Notes under the pieces: generated by a model
Databases searched by the model: none
What the model saw: only the letters and a program-made list of their open reading frames with translations
What the model was told of the DNA's origin: nothing
Origin: Dyadobacter sp. 3J3
Lineage (GTDB): Bacteria; Bacteroidota; Bacteroidia; Cytophagales; Spirosomataceae
DNA length: 64,000 nt
Assembly: GCF_009801115.1 (NCBI RefSeq)
Contig: NZ_VTOL01000018.1
Span: forward strand, 1-64,000
Direction: 5' to 3'
Position numbers and translations under genes: made by a program
In this document: piece after piece, positions 25,471-33,263 of the stretch
Layout of the letters: every line of letters starts with the position of its first letter
How positions within the stretch are numbered: the stretch's first letter is position 1

Positions 25471-26454
25471 ATGGCAAATGTATTATGGCTTCAGGGAGGG
25501 GCGTGCAGTGGCAACACGATGTCTTTTCTGAATGCAGAAGAACCTACTGTTGTTGATCTGGTAACTGATTTTGGAATTAATATTCTCTGGCATCCTTCGC
25601 TCGGACTTGAAATCGGAGATCAGGTTACCCAGCTGCTCAATGATATTGTTCAGGGAAAAATACAGTGCGACATTCTTGTATATGAAGGAAGCATCATCAA
25701 AGGTGCTCACGGCACGGGAACTATGAATTTCTTTTGCGACAGGCCTATGAAAGACTGGGTAAAAGAGCTTTCAGAGGTTGCTTCCTATGTTGTTGCCATC
25801 GGTGATTGTGCTACCTGGGGAGGGATTCCGGCCGTGGAACCCAATCCTTCTGAATCCACAGGCATGCAGTTTTTAAGAAAAGACAAAGGCGGTTTTCTCG
25901 GCGCAGATTACGTTTCCAAAGGCGGCTTACCTGTTATTAACATTCCCGGCTGCCCTGCCCACCCCGACTGGATCACTCAAATTCTGGTTGCCATTTCCAC
26001 CGGACGCATTGGTGATGTATTGATTGATGAATATCATCGTCCAAAAACATTTTTCACCGATTTTACCCAAACCGGTTGTACAAACGTTGTCAATTTTGCA
26101 AATAAAATAGACGGCGGTTTTGGCAAGCGTGGCAATGGCTGTCTATTTTATGAAGTAGGATGCCGCGGGCCAATGACAAGATCAAGCTGCAATCGTATAT
26201 TATGGAACCGTCAGTCTTCCAAAACACGCGCCAATCATCCCTGTCTTGGCTGCACAGAACCTGGATTCCCACACCATCAGCTGGTAAAAGGAAGTATTTT
26301 TAAAACAATGCACTATCTCGGTTTTCTACCCAAAGAAGTACCTGATGGCAATTCCAAATTGGGATATTACATGCGTGCCGGATTTGAAAAAACCATTAGT
26401 GTGGTCGAAAATGTATTTGGCAACGAACCTGTAAGTCACCAGAGCTCCAAGTAA
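25471..26454 (+). CDS. [NiFe]-hydrogenase small subunit, group 2a (Huc-like)
   Basis: A 327-aa electron-transfer subunit with three FeS clusters. No Tat signal peptide (starts MANVLWLQGGACSGNTMSF), as expected for cytoplasm-facing group 2 enzymes. Where membrane-bound group 1 enzymes have CxxC for the proximal cluster, this has C12-x2-N15, a substitution also seen in Huc from Mycobacterium smegmatis as I recall. Other cluster motifs: GDCATWGG, PGCPAHPDW, TQTGCTNV, GCLFYEVGCRGP, SSCNRILWN, HPCLGCTEPGFP. It forms the enzyme with the large subunit that follows. Group 2a enzymes studied elsewhere oxidise H2 down to atmospheric level for respiration. Confidence 0.95.
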   Translation: MANVLWLQGGACSGNTMSFLNAEEPTVVDLVTDFGINILWHPSLGLEIGDQVTQLLNDIVQGKIQCDILVYEGSIIKGAHGTGTMNFFCDRPMKDWVKELSEVASYVVAIGDCATWGGIPAVEPNPSESTGMQFLRKDKGGFLGADYVSKGGLPVINIPGCPAHPDWITQILVAISTGRIGDVLIDEYHRPKTFFTDFTQTGCTNVVNFANKIDGGFGKRGNGCLFYEVGCRGPMTRSSCNRILWNRQSSKTRANHPCLGCTEPGFPHHQLVKGSIFKTMHYLGFLPKEVPDGNSKLGYYMRAGFEKTISVVENVFGNEPVSHQSSK

Positions 26455-26511
26455 TTGCGGTTGGCTCACATCCTAAATCTATCATTGACAACAAGTTAGT
26501 AAAATCCAATC

Positions 26512-28107
26512 ATGGGAATTCAGAAAGAACTTAATATATCACCGGTTGGCCGTGTTGAAGGCGATCTGGATGTAAAAGTATATATGGAAGGCGGCGTTGT
26601 GACGCGCGCGCATGCCCAGGCCTCTATGTTCCGAGGGTTTGAAAAAATCATGGAAGGAAAGGACCCACAGGCCGGGCTGATCGTCACGCCGCGGATTTGC
26701 GGAATCTGCGGCGGCTCACACCTTTACTGTGCATCTTCGGCGCTAGACACGGTTTGGAAAACAACGCTGCCACCGAACGCACTATTACTCCGGGCCATTG
26801 GCCAGGCAACAGAAACCATTCAGTCCATTCCAAGATGGTTTTATGCGATTTTTGCAACAGATCTTGCCAATAAAAAATTTGCCAACAAACCACTTTACCC
26901 GGAAGTCGTTCGCCGATTTGCCGCATACGTTGGTACTTCATTTCAAAAGGGAGTTGTTGCTTCGGGCAGGCCGGTAGAAGTCTATGCCATTTTTGGCGGA
27001 CAGTGGCCGCACTCGTCCTACATGGTACCTGGCGGTGTGATGTGCGCCCCTACCCTTAAAGATATCACAAGAGCACACGCCATTATGAACCAGTTTCGCA
27101 AGGATTGGCTTGAAACGCTTTGGCTTGGCTGTTCACTGGAAAGATATCTACGTATCCAGACCTGGGAAGATCTGATGGAATGGGTTGATGAGAATGAATC
27201 TCAGCACAACTCCGACCTTGGACTTTTTATTCGCGCCAGTCTGGAATTTGGACTGCATAAATTTGGTCAAGGAGTGGGGAAATTCATTGCCTTTGGTACA
27301 TATCTGAGTAAAGACCATTACCAGCACCCCACGATTGAAGGTAGGAACAAGGCGCTGATCAGTCGTTCGGGATTTTTTGATGGTAAAAACTATTCTGAGT
27401 TTGACCAGATGAATATCAAGGAACACGTCAAACATACCTGGTTTGAAACTGTTCCGGCGGCACATCCCTGGGATGAACCTTTGCCCACACCAATGGAATC
27501 ACAAAACCTTGCAGGTACGGATTTTAGCGGAAAATATACCTGGTCGAAAGCACCGAGATATAACAATATGGCTGCGGAAGCAGGACCGTTTGCCAGAGTT
27601 CTCATGAATGCTAATCCGGATAATTTGTTGCCACACCAGATTTACGATCCGCTCTTCGGTGATATTTACGATAAAATGGGCCCAAATGTTTTCACAAGAA
27701 CGCTAGCCCGGGTTCACGAAGCGGTAAGGACTTATGAAAATATTAACAAATGGTTATCCGAGATTGATCTGAACGGCGAATTTTATATCAAACCCGAAGA
27801 ACGTGACGGCAAAGGTTTTGGTGCAACCGAAGCAGCACGCGGCGCTCTGGCGCACTGGATTGAAATAGAAAACGGTGTGATAAAAAACTACCAGGTTATG
27901 GCACCCACGACCTGGAACATAGGCCCCAATGACGACAGCGGAAACCCCGGCCCTATTGAAACTGCATTGGAAGGAACCGAAATTGAAGACGTTAATGATC
28001 CTGTGGAAGTAGGTATGGTGGCGCGTTCGTTTGATTCCTGCATGGTATGCACCGTTCACGCCCATGATCAAAAATCAGGTAAGGAACTTGCCCGCTTTAA
28101 GCTTTGA
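26512..28107 (+). CDS. [NiFe]-hydrogenase large subunit, group 2a (Huc-like)
   Basis: A 531-aa catalytic subunit. The NiFe site cysteines are in the L1 motif RICGICGGSH (about residues 63-72) and the L2 motif DSCMVCTVH near the C-terminus (D-S-C rather than D-P-C, typical of group 2a). A 15-residue tail (AHDQKSGKELARFKL) follows the last histidine and should be removed by the maturation protease encoded next. It splits H2 into protons and electrons passed to the small subunit. The stop overlaps the next gene by one base (TGATG). Confidence 0.95.
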   Translation: MGIQKELNISPVGRVEGDLDVKVYMEGGVVTRAHAQASMFRGFEKIMEGKDPQAGLIVTPRICGICGGSHLYCASSALDTVWKTTLPPNALLLRAIGQATETIQSIPRWFYAIFATDLANKKFANKPLYPEVVRRFAAYVGTSFQKGVVASGRPVEVYAIFGGQWPHSSYMVPGGVMCAPTLKDITRAHAIMNQFRKDWLETLWLGCSLERYLRIQTWEDLMEWVDENESQHNSDLGLFIRASLEFGLHKFGQGVGKFIAFGTYLSKDHYQHPTIEGRNKALISRSGFFDGKNYSEFDQMNIKEHVKHTWFETVPAAHPWDEPLPTPMESQNLAGTDFSGKYTWSKAPRYNNMAAEAGPFARVLMNANPDNLLPHQIYDPLFGDIYDKMGPNVFTRTLARVHEAVRTYENINKWLSEIDLNGEFYIKPEERDGKGFGATEAARGALAHWIEIENGVIKNYQVMAPTTWNIGPNDDSGNPGPIETALEGTEIEDVNDPVEVGMVARSFDSCMVCTVHAHDQKSGKELARFKL

Positions 28108-28589
28108 TGAAAAAAACGGCCATTTTAGGGTTTGGAAATCCTGTCAGAAGTGATGACGCCGTGGGCTGTTATGTGATCGATCAATTAAAAGAAGCCGGGC
28201 TTGAAAGCGAAAATGTCAGTCTTTTTGATATGGGCACGGGTGCTTTCGAGGTGCTTTTTAAATTGTTGGGACATGAAAAAATCATCATTGTCGACGCGGT
28301 CATCAATACAGGAGAACCTGCCGGAACACTTTATAAAGTTCCGGCCAGTGAAATTGACTCTGCCATTCAGGACGACCCTATGGTTTTTCTGCATAGCATC
28401 AAATGGGACCAGGCACTTAGTTATGCCCGGAAGATCATGCAGGAAAATTATCCCGACGACATCACCGTGTATCTGATCTCGGTGGATAACACACGTATGG
28501 ACATAAATCTTTCAGAGGAGGTAAAAAAAGCCGGTGACAAAGTTGCCGGATTTATTAAAGATGCTGTTTTCTCTATAATTAATGGTTAA
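28107..28589 (+). CDS. Hydrogenase maturation protease (HupD/HyaD family)
   Basis: A 160-aa endopeptidase. The ATG at 28107 is preferred over an in-frame TTG at 28104. Nickel-sensing residues: GFGNPVRSDDAVG (Asp in DD), VDAVI, and LHSIKW (His). The family cuts the C-terminal tail of the large subunit after nickel insertion, locking the active site. Coupled to the large-subunit gene, so specific for it. Confidence 0.9.
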   Translation: MKKTAILGFGNPVRSDDAVGCYVIDQLKEAGLESENVSLFDMGTGAFEVLFKLLGHEKIIIVDAVINTGEPAGTLYKVPASEIDSAIQDDPMVFLHSIKWDQALSYARKIMQENYPDDITVYLISVDNTRMDINLSEEVKKAGDKVAGFIKDAVFSIING

Positions 28590-28902
28590 AAAAAATTCCA
28601 TATTACTTAAAAACGGACATATTATTATTCCGGCAGCCATTGTTAGTCAGTGGCTTGATAAGGACAGCTTTGTGAATATGGTTTATTACCCGGAACGAAA
28701 GCAGTTACTTGTCGCTGCCAAGTCCAAAACCTTTTTTGAAAAGCTGCACCAGACCAAGTGGATGGTTTTAAAAGATAAAAACCTGCTGGGCGACAAAACC
28801 TTGTATGTACGGGAAATATTGATTGACAACGATCTGGATGATTCAGACAGGTCTTTAAATTTTGAAATTAAGGCCACTGGTATTGTAACCATAGATCTGT
28901 AA
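28582..28902 (+). CDS. Unknown protein (106 aa) in hydrogenase operon
   Basis: A 106-aa soluble protein starting MVKKNSILLKNGHIIIPAAIVSQWLD, overlapping the protease gene by 8 bp. The N-terminal strand-rich piece loosely recalls an AbrB/SpoVT-type fold (...GHIIIPAAIV...), but this is weak. The tight overlap shows that it is part of the operon. A subunit, chaperone or DNA-binding role cannot be told apart. Confidence 0.65.
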   Translation: MVKKNSILLKNGHIIIPAAIVSQWLDKDSFVNMVYYPERKQLLVAAKSKTFFEKLHQTKWMVLKDKNLLGDKTLYVREILIDNDLDDSDRSLNFEIKATGIVTIDL

Positions 28903-28913
28903 TAAGTGCCACT

Positions 28914-30425
28914 ATGAATTCATTTTCAATTTATACCGAAGAAAAAAAAATAACCGGAATACAGCAAATTATTGATGCGCAGTTTCGGCTCAATGAAGTC
29001 GTTTCGGTCATTGATCTGAACGACATTCAAACTGATTCTTCTGCGCAGTATCTGTTTGTAGCAGATGGAATTCGATTGCCGGTTGACTGGAACAATGAAT
29101 TTCCTCCGTATTTATTTGCACTACCCATATCATATAACACGCATAACCTGCTGGCAGTACTCTATGCGCGGTTGAATAACTATGAACTGGCATATTCTTC
29201 TTGTTCAACTAATCAGCTGCTGCTACAAGAAATCGATCGGGTCAACTGCATACAAAATGGTATAGAAATAACCCCGTCTCAGGAGCCTGAATATTTTGAA
29301 AGTGAATTTGAGCAATACAGATTTATGCATAATCAGGCGATCACCATCCATTACGGAAACCTGACGACTTCAGGCTGGTATCAACAATTGGACAGGTTTT
29401 ACGAAGCAGCATTTCAAGCCGCCGCCAACGATGAATACAAGGCTTTTACAGGAAAACATCGTGCAACCTATTTACTTGATAATGATGAACTAAACGCAGC
29501 CGAAGCACTACTGGAAAGCTGTATTTCCTTATCAATTTCAGAAGATGCGCAGCATGAAATCATGAGTTTGCAATATGCTGTCTGGATGAAAAAGCTTGTG
29601 GTACCATATGATATCATTTTGCTTGAAAAGGTAAAAAATACACTTTGGCGGGTTTTAAAATATCAGGAAAATAAACAGAATCATGCACAATCTGCACTGC
29701 TGCTGATCGATGCATCCCATATAGCGAATATCACAGATAGTTTTGCGGAATCCCTGGGATATATTACCAAAGCCATTAATATGCTGGATACTCTGGATTT
29801 ACCCGAACTGCTTGCCAGCGCGCATTACAGAAAGGGTACTTTGTTGTATACCTGGTCTCAAAACGGAAACCCCCAGTTTTTGAAACCTGCTATGGAGTCA
29901 TATCAACGGGCGTTAAAAGTATTTACGAAGGAACAGGCTCCGGATACTTTCGCTGAGATTCAGCATCATCTGGGTGTGATCTATTCTGAAATTCCGGACG
30001 AGGTCAGAAAGAAAAGTATATGGGCTGCCGTTTCTATCAGCTCGTTCAATGAAGCCCTGAGCTATTTTACACAAGAGAGCAATCCCTATGAATATGCCAG
30101 GATCTGCAACAATTTCGCAAACGCTCTAACCAAGTATCCGGATGCGAAGTTATCCGACAACTATGCCAAAGCCTTGTCGTTTTACCGCGATGCACTTGAA
30201 ATCCGAACAGCCGATTCCTTTCCCGCTGAGAGAGCATTGACAATCTTAAATTTTCTTGAAGCTGCGTGGCAGGTTTCCCAGCCCAATGAATTTGCCGAAC
30301 AAAGCCTCTTTATGGAAATGACGCAACTGGCAGATGAAGTTGAACGTCTTGTTCAGGATGAATTTCTCCGGAACCAGGCAAGCAAGCATCTTTTTCGGTT
30401 GGAGGAACTCAGGCTGGTCTTGTAA
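28914..30425 (+). CDS. TPR-like protein (503 aa), last gene of hydrogenase operon
   Basis: A 503-aa alpha-helical protein without a signal peptide. Helical repeats are visible at about 265-470 (AESLGYITKAINMLDTLDLPE, YQRALKVFTKEQAPDTFAEI, FNEALSYFTQESNPYEYARI, SFYRDALEIRTADSFPAERA), each with a TPR-like pattern. The N-terminal 150 residues are not recognised. It lies 11 bp after the 106-aa gene. It could be an assembly factor or oligomerisation scaffold for the enzyme; there is no evident homology to HucM that I can see by eye. Confidence 0.7.
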   Translation: MNSFSIYTEEKKITGIQQIIDAQFRLNEVVSVIDLNDIQTDSSAQYLFVADGIRLPVDWNNEFPPYLFALPISYNTHNLLAVLYARLNNYELAYSSCSTNQLLLQEIDRVNCIQNGIEITPSQEPEYFESEFEQYRFMHNQAITIHYGNLTTSGWYQQLDRFYEAAFQAAANDEYKAFTGKHRATYLLDNDELNAAEALLESCISLSISEDAQHEIMSLQYAVWMKKLVVPYDIILLEKVKNTLWRVLKYQENKQNHAQSALLLIDASHIANITDSFAESLGYITKAINMLDTLDLPELLASAHYRKGTLLYTWSQNGNPQFLKPAMESYQRALKVFTKEQAPDTFAEIQHHLGVIYSEIPDEVRKKSIWAAVSISSFNEALSYFTQESNPYEYARICNNFANALTKYPDAKLSDNYAKALSFYRDALEIRTADSFPAERALTILNFLEAAWQVSQPNEFAEQSLFMEMTQLADEVERLVQDEFLRNQASKHLFRLEELRLVL

Positions 30426-30530
30426 AATTCCATTCGATGCTAACTAATATGATCATAGCCGTTTACAACGAGTCATCACCCGTTAAAACCGGTTGATCAT
30501 GACATAGCGCGTAATAAAATAACCACTAAA

Positions 30531-30568
30531 AAATAAAGGCTCTTAAGTTTCGCTAGGAGCCTTTATTT
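30531..30568. terminator. Bidirectional terminator at the end of the hydrogenase operon
   Basis: Perfect 12-bp stem AAATAAAGGCTC / GAGCCTTTATTT with a 14-nt loop. A-run on one side and T-run on the other serve both the + strand hydrogenase operon and the convergent minus-strand NIPSNAP gene that ends at 30596. Confidence 0.85.
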
Positions 30569-30595
30569 TAGAAAAGAAACCTTTAAAACGAAAAT

Positions 30596-31384
30596 TTAAA
30601 TATCTGAATACTCCGTAGGATACAAAAACTTCGTATCATTTTTCGAAACATTATGAGCATATTCAGGCATGGCGACAAGCTTTTTCCAATAATCATCTTT
30701 CCCAAACGCGTCCCAATGCTGGTCACGTGAAGCTTTATTTTCAAAAGTGGTCATATACATCAGGTTTGGCATACGGCTTCCGGCCAGCACTTCTGCGTAA
30801 AAAACAGCATTAAATCCAAGCCTTTTAAACAATCCCACTTCGTCCCCTTTATTGAACATGGTGATTTTGTTTTCAGATATTTTTTCTGTGTGCCCTTCGT
30901 AGCTCCTCAGCTCATAAATACGATCTTTTTTCGGACCAGTCACTTGCGGCATTGTAAAATGAGGGCTTTTTTCGAATGCTTCAAGCACAATGGTTTCAAT
31001 CCGTTCGTAGGGCGCATCGTTGTAAACGGCATCCAGATATTCCTTTCCATCAACGGCATAGTTCTTGTCGGATGCCAGTTTTTGGTCTAACCTGAACAAA
31101 TCTTTTTGAGATGAAAAGGGTATGAAAACATAGATCAGTTTTTCGGCAGCCGCTTCGGTGGAAGCGACAGGCTTAAATACGCCAACCCTGGAAATTCCCT
31201 GGCGGTGAAGTGCCGGTAGGTATGCTTTTTGAAGGAATTCATCCACCCGTTTCTCCTGCTCCTGATTTTTAAGATGATACACTTTTATCTGATAAAATTC
31301 CTTTGAAGGAGCATAAAATCCGTTTGCAGACAACCTGCCTGCAAATAGAAAAATAACCAGAATAACGATTGGCAATTTAGACAT
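30596..31384 (-). CDS. NIPSNAP family protein
   Basis: A 262-aa exported protein with an N-terminal signal peptide (about 1-20). Two NIPSNAP-like ferredoxin-fold halves: about 28-140 (YQIKVYHLKNQEQEKRVDEFL) and about 155-260 (RIYELRSYEGHTEKISENKI ... FGKDDYWKKLVAMPEYAHNV). The family is common in Bacteroidota and has no assigned reaction. The HxlR gene upstream is in the same direction with a 130-bp gap. Confidence 0.8.
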   Translation of the reverse strand: MSKLPIVILVIFLFAGRLSANGFYAPSKEFYQIKVYHLKNQEQEKRVDEFLQKAYLPALHRQGISRVGVFKPVASTEAAAEKLIYVFIPFSSQKDLFRLDQKLASDKNYAVDGKEYLDAVYNDAPYERIETIVLEAFEKSPHFTMPQVTGPKKDRIYELRSYEGHTEKISENKITMFNKGDEVGLFKRLGFNAVFYAEVLAGSRMPNLMYMTTFENKASRDQHWDAFGKDDYWKKLVAMPEYAHNVSKNDTKFLYPTEYSDI

Positions 31385-31517
31385 TGAAAATGGAGTTTAG
31401 GAATAGTTTTGTGCTACAAAACAAATTAACATTTTGCACTAAAACTATTTTCCGCAGTCCGGTTTCGGGCTCATAATTTTCTTAGTAGAAGTTGAAGGCT
31501 AAATATAAACGAATAGC

Positions 31518-31892
31518 TTAAATTGCTGTTTGTTTATTAATTCCAAACTCCATTTCAGTCTCAGAAAAATCGCACAAACCACCGAGAAGATCGCTTAGAT
31601 GTGCCCCTGTTTTGGTCAATTGATAGTCTGCCCTTGGACTTAATGGGCTGAGATCTTCTGAACGGGTAATAAGTTTGTATTGTTCCAGCAGTTTCAGCCG
31701 ATTTGCAAGCATGGTATCGCTAATATGGATCAAATCTTCTTTCAAAGCTGAATAGCGGTTATTTCCTTCTTCAATACTGAACATGACTTCGGTGAGCCAG
31801 CGCTTGCTAAGCAAATGGATCAGCTCATTCAAGGCACATTTCTCTTCAAGAAATGTCTGATTTTGGGAGTTGGTAGAATTAAGTTTTCTCAT
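31518..31892 (-). CDS. HxlR family winged-helix regulator
   Basis: A 124-aa regulator. Conserved HxlR start CALNELIHLLSKRWLTEVMFS and winged helix with RYSALKEDLIHISDTMLANRLKLLEQYKLI. One cysteine in the conserved N-terminal place. Likely acts on itself or the NIPSNAP gene. Confidence 0.85.
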   Translation of the reverse strand: MRKLNSTNSQNQTFLEEKCALNELIHLLSKRWLTEVMFSIEEGNNRYSALKEDLIHISDTMLANRLKLLEQYKLITRSEDLSPLSPRADYQLTKTGAHLSDLLGGLCDFSETEMEFGINKQTAI

Positions 31893-32015
31893 CGTAGGGG
31901 TTATTTGTATATCAACTGCTAATTCAATCAGGTATTGTCACAATCGTTGTAAAGTTAGCACTATGCACTTGAAAAACACAGCAATCAGCGTATGGCGATA
32001 AAGGGATTGCCTGAA

Positions 32016-32729
32016 CTATTTAGCATTTATCCCTAAATCCTCAAAAAGAAAACGCTTGTAATTATTACTAACTGGAATTTCGCTTTTTCCCGTAAATATC
32101 CTGTTACCTTGTAAACTCGTAATCTTCGATCTGTTGACAATAAATGACCGGTGCACGCGGGAAAATATTTCGTTTGGCAATAGCTTTTCGATGGATGATA
32201 ATGATAAGATACTTAAAAACAATTCCTGAATTGTTACTACTTTTGTATAGTTCCTGGAAGCTTCTAAAAATAGTACCTGATCAAAATTTACTTTGTTGAT
32301 TATGCCATCGCTTCGAATCAACAAATGATTATTTTGATATACTTCTGGCTTCGATTCAACAAGCATATCTCGCGGAGCTATCCTTTCCACAGCCCGGTCA
32401 ATAGCAATAATGAACCTCTCCAGGGAAAATGGTTTTACCAGGTAATCACAAGCTCCCAAATCGAACGCATCTGTTGCAAACTCTTTGTAAGCGGTCGTAA
32501 AAATAACCTGAGGTGGATTTTTTAAGGTTTTTATCAGCTCAATACCTGTGAGTATGGGCATATTGATATCCAGAAAAATCAAATCGACCGGCATTTTCTG
32601 AATTTTCTCCCTGGCTTCAAAAGCATCTGCACAACTACCTGTAAGATAAAGCCTTGGTAACAGTTTGCAATATTCTCCCAGAATATCCCTTGCAACCGGC
32701 GCGTCGTCGACAATTAGACAATTTATCAT
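32016..32729 (-). CDS. LytTR response regulator
   Basis: A 237-aa response regulator. The receiver is at 1-120 with acceptor Asp in LIFLDINMP and signalling residues TTAYKEFA and YLVKPFS. The LytTR DNA-binding domain is at about 145-235 (FLEASRNYTKVVT ... IFSRVHRSFIVNR). It overlaps the 3' end of lytS by 4 bp (ATGA), so the two once formed a two-component pair. Its partner kinase is now cut by a transposon, so phosphorylation is probably lost. Confidence 0.9.
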   Translation of the reverse strand: MINCLIVDDAPVARDILGEYCKLLPRLYLTGSCADAFEAREKIQKMPVDLIFLDINMPILTGIELIKTLKNPPQVIFTTAYKEFATDAFDLGACDYLVKPFSLERFIIAIDRAVERIAPRDMLVESKPEVYQNNHLLIRSDGIINKVNFDQVLFLEASRNYTKVVTIQELFLSILSLSSIEKLLPNEIFSRVHRSFIVNRSKITSLQGNRIFTGKSEIPVSNNYKRFLFEDLGINAK

Positions 32730-33186
32730 ATACTGATGACTTTTAAACTTAGCTCGACGTTGTAGCTGCCATTTTCCTGAGAAGATTTGTAGTCATAGTC
32801 CTCACCATAGATGAGCCTTAATCTTTTCAAAGTATGGTGCAGTCCCACACCCGAAGTTTCATCAGATTCCGTTAGGTACTGAGGAAAAAGATCATGTGAA
32901 TTTATGATGCTGAAGTATATCCATCCATCTTTTACATGCAGCTTAATGGATATAAATATTTTCAACGCCCTGGTAATCTTGGCATACTTAAAGGCATTCT
33001 CTACAAAAATAATAAGCAGCATAGGTGCAATCAGTAAATTATTATCATTAACTCCTTCAATTTCAAAATCTAATACAAGTTTATCTCCTGTTTGTATTAT
33101 TTCAAATTCAATGTAATTCTGAATATACAGTATTTCATTTTTAAGTGGTATAAATTGCACTCTGGTTTCATAAACAGAATACCTTA
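32726..33186 (-). pseudogene. lytS-type sensor kinase, 3' fragment
   Basis: C-terminal part of a LytS/YehU-type kinase (His_kinase plus HATPase): starts RYSVYETRVQF, then N-box FVENAFKYA and G-box SGVGLHHTLKRL, ending VELSLKVISI. The open frame continues to 33211 only because the transposon end supplies an ATG and eight codons. The 5' part is on the other side of the element at 39019-39178. Joining them across one copy of the duplication reads LSELLRYSVYE without a break. Confidence 0.85.
33181..33186. repeat. Target-site duplication, left copy
   Basis: ACCTTA directly before the left inverted repeat; the same six bases follow the right inverted repeat at 39019-39024. The Tn3 family makes 5-bp duplications; the sixth base may be a chance match. 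Confidence 0.8.
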
Positions 33187-33226
33187 GGGTTAAATTAAAA
33201 GTTAGAACCAAAAGTACCGCGGGTTT
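33187..33226 (+). repeat. Left terminal inverted repeat (40 bp)
   Basis: Starts GGGTTAAATTAAAAG and ends CCGCGGGTTT; all 40 bases match the reverse complement of 38979-39018. It supplies the false start of the 3' lytS frame. Confidence 0.95.
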
Positions 33227-33263
33227 CGCGTAGCAAAATTGACGGGGAGTAGATCAGCTATAT

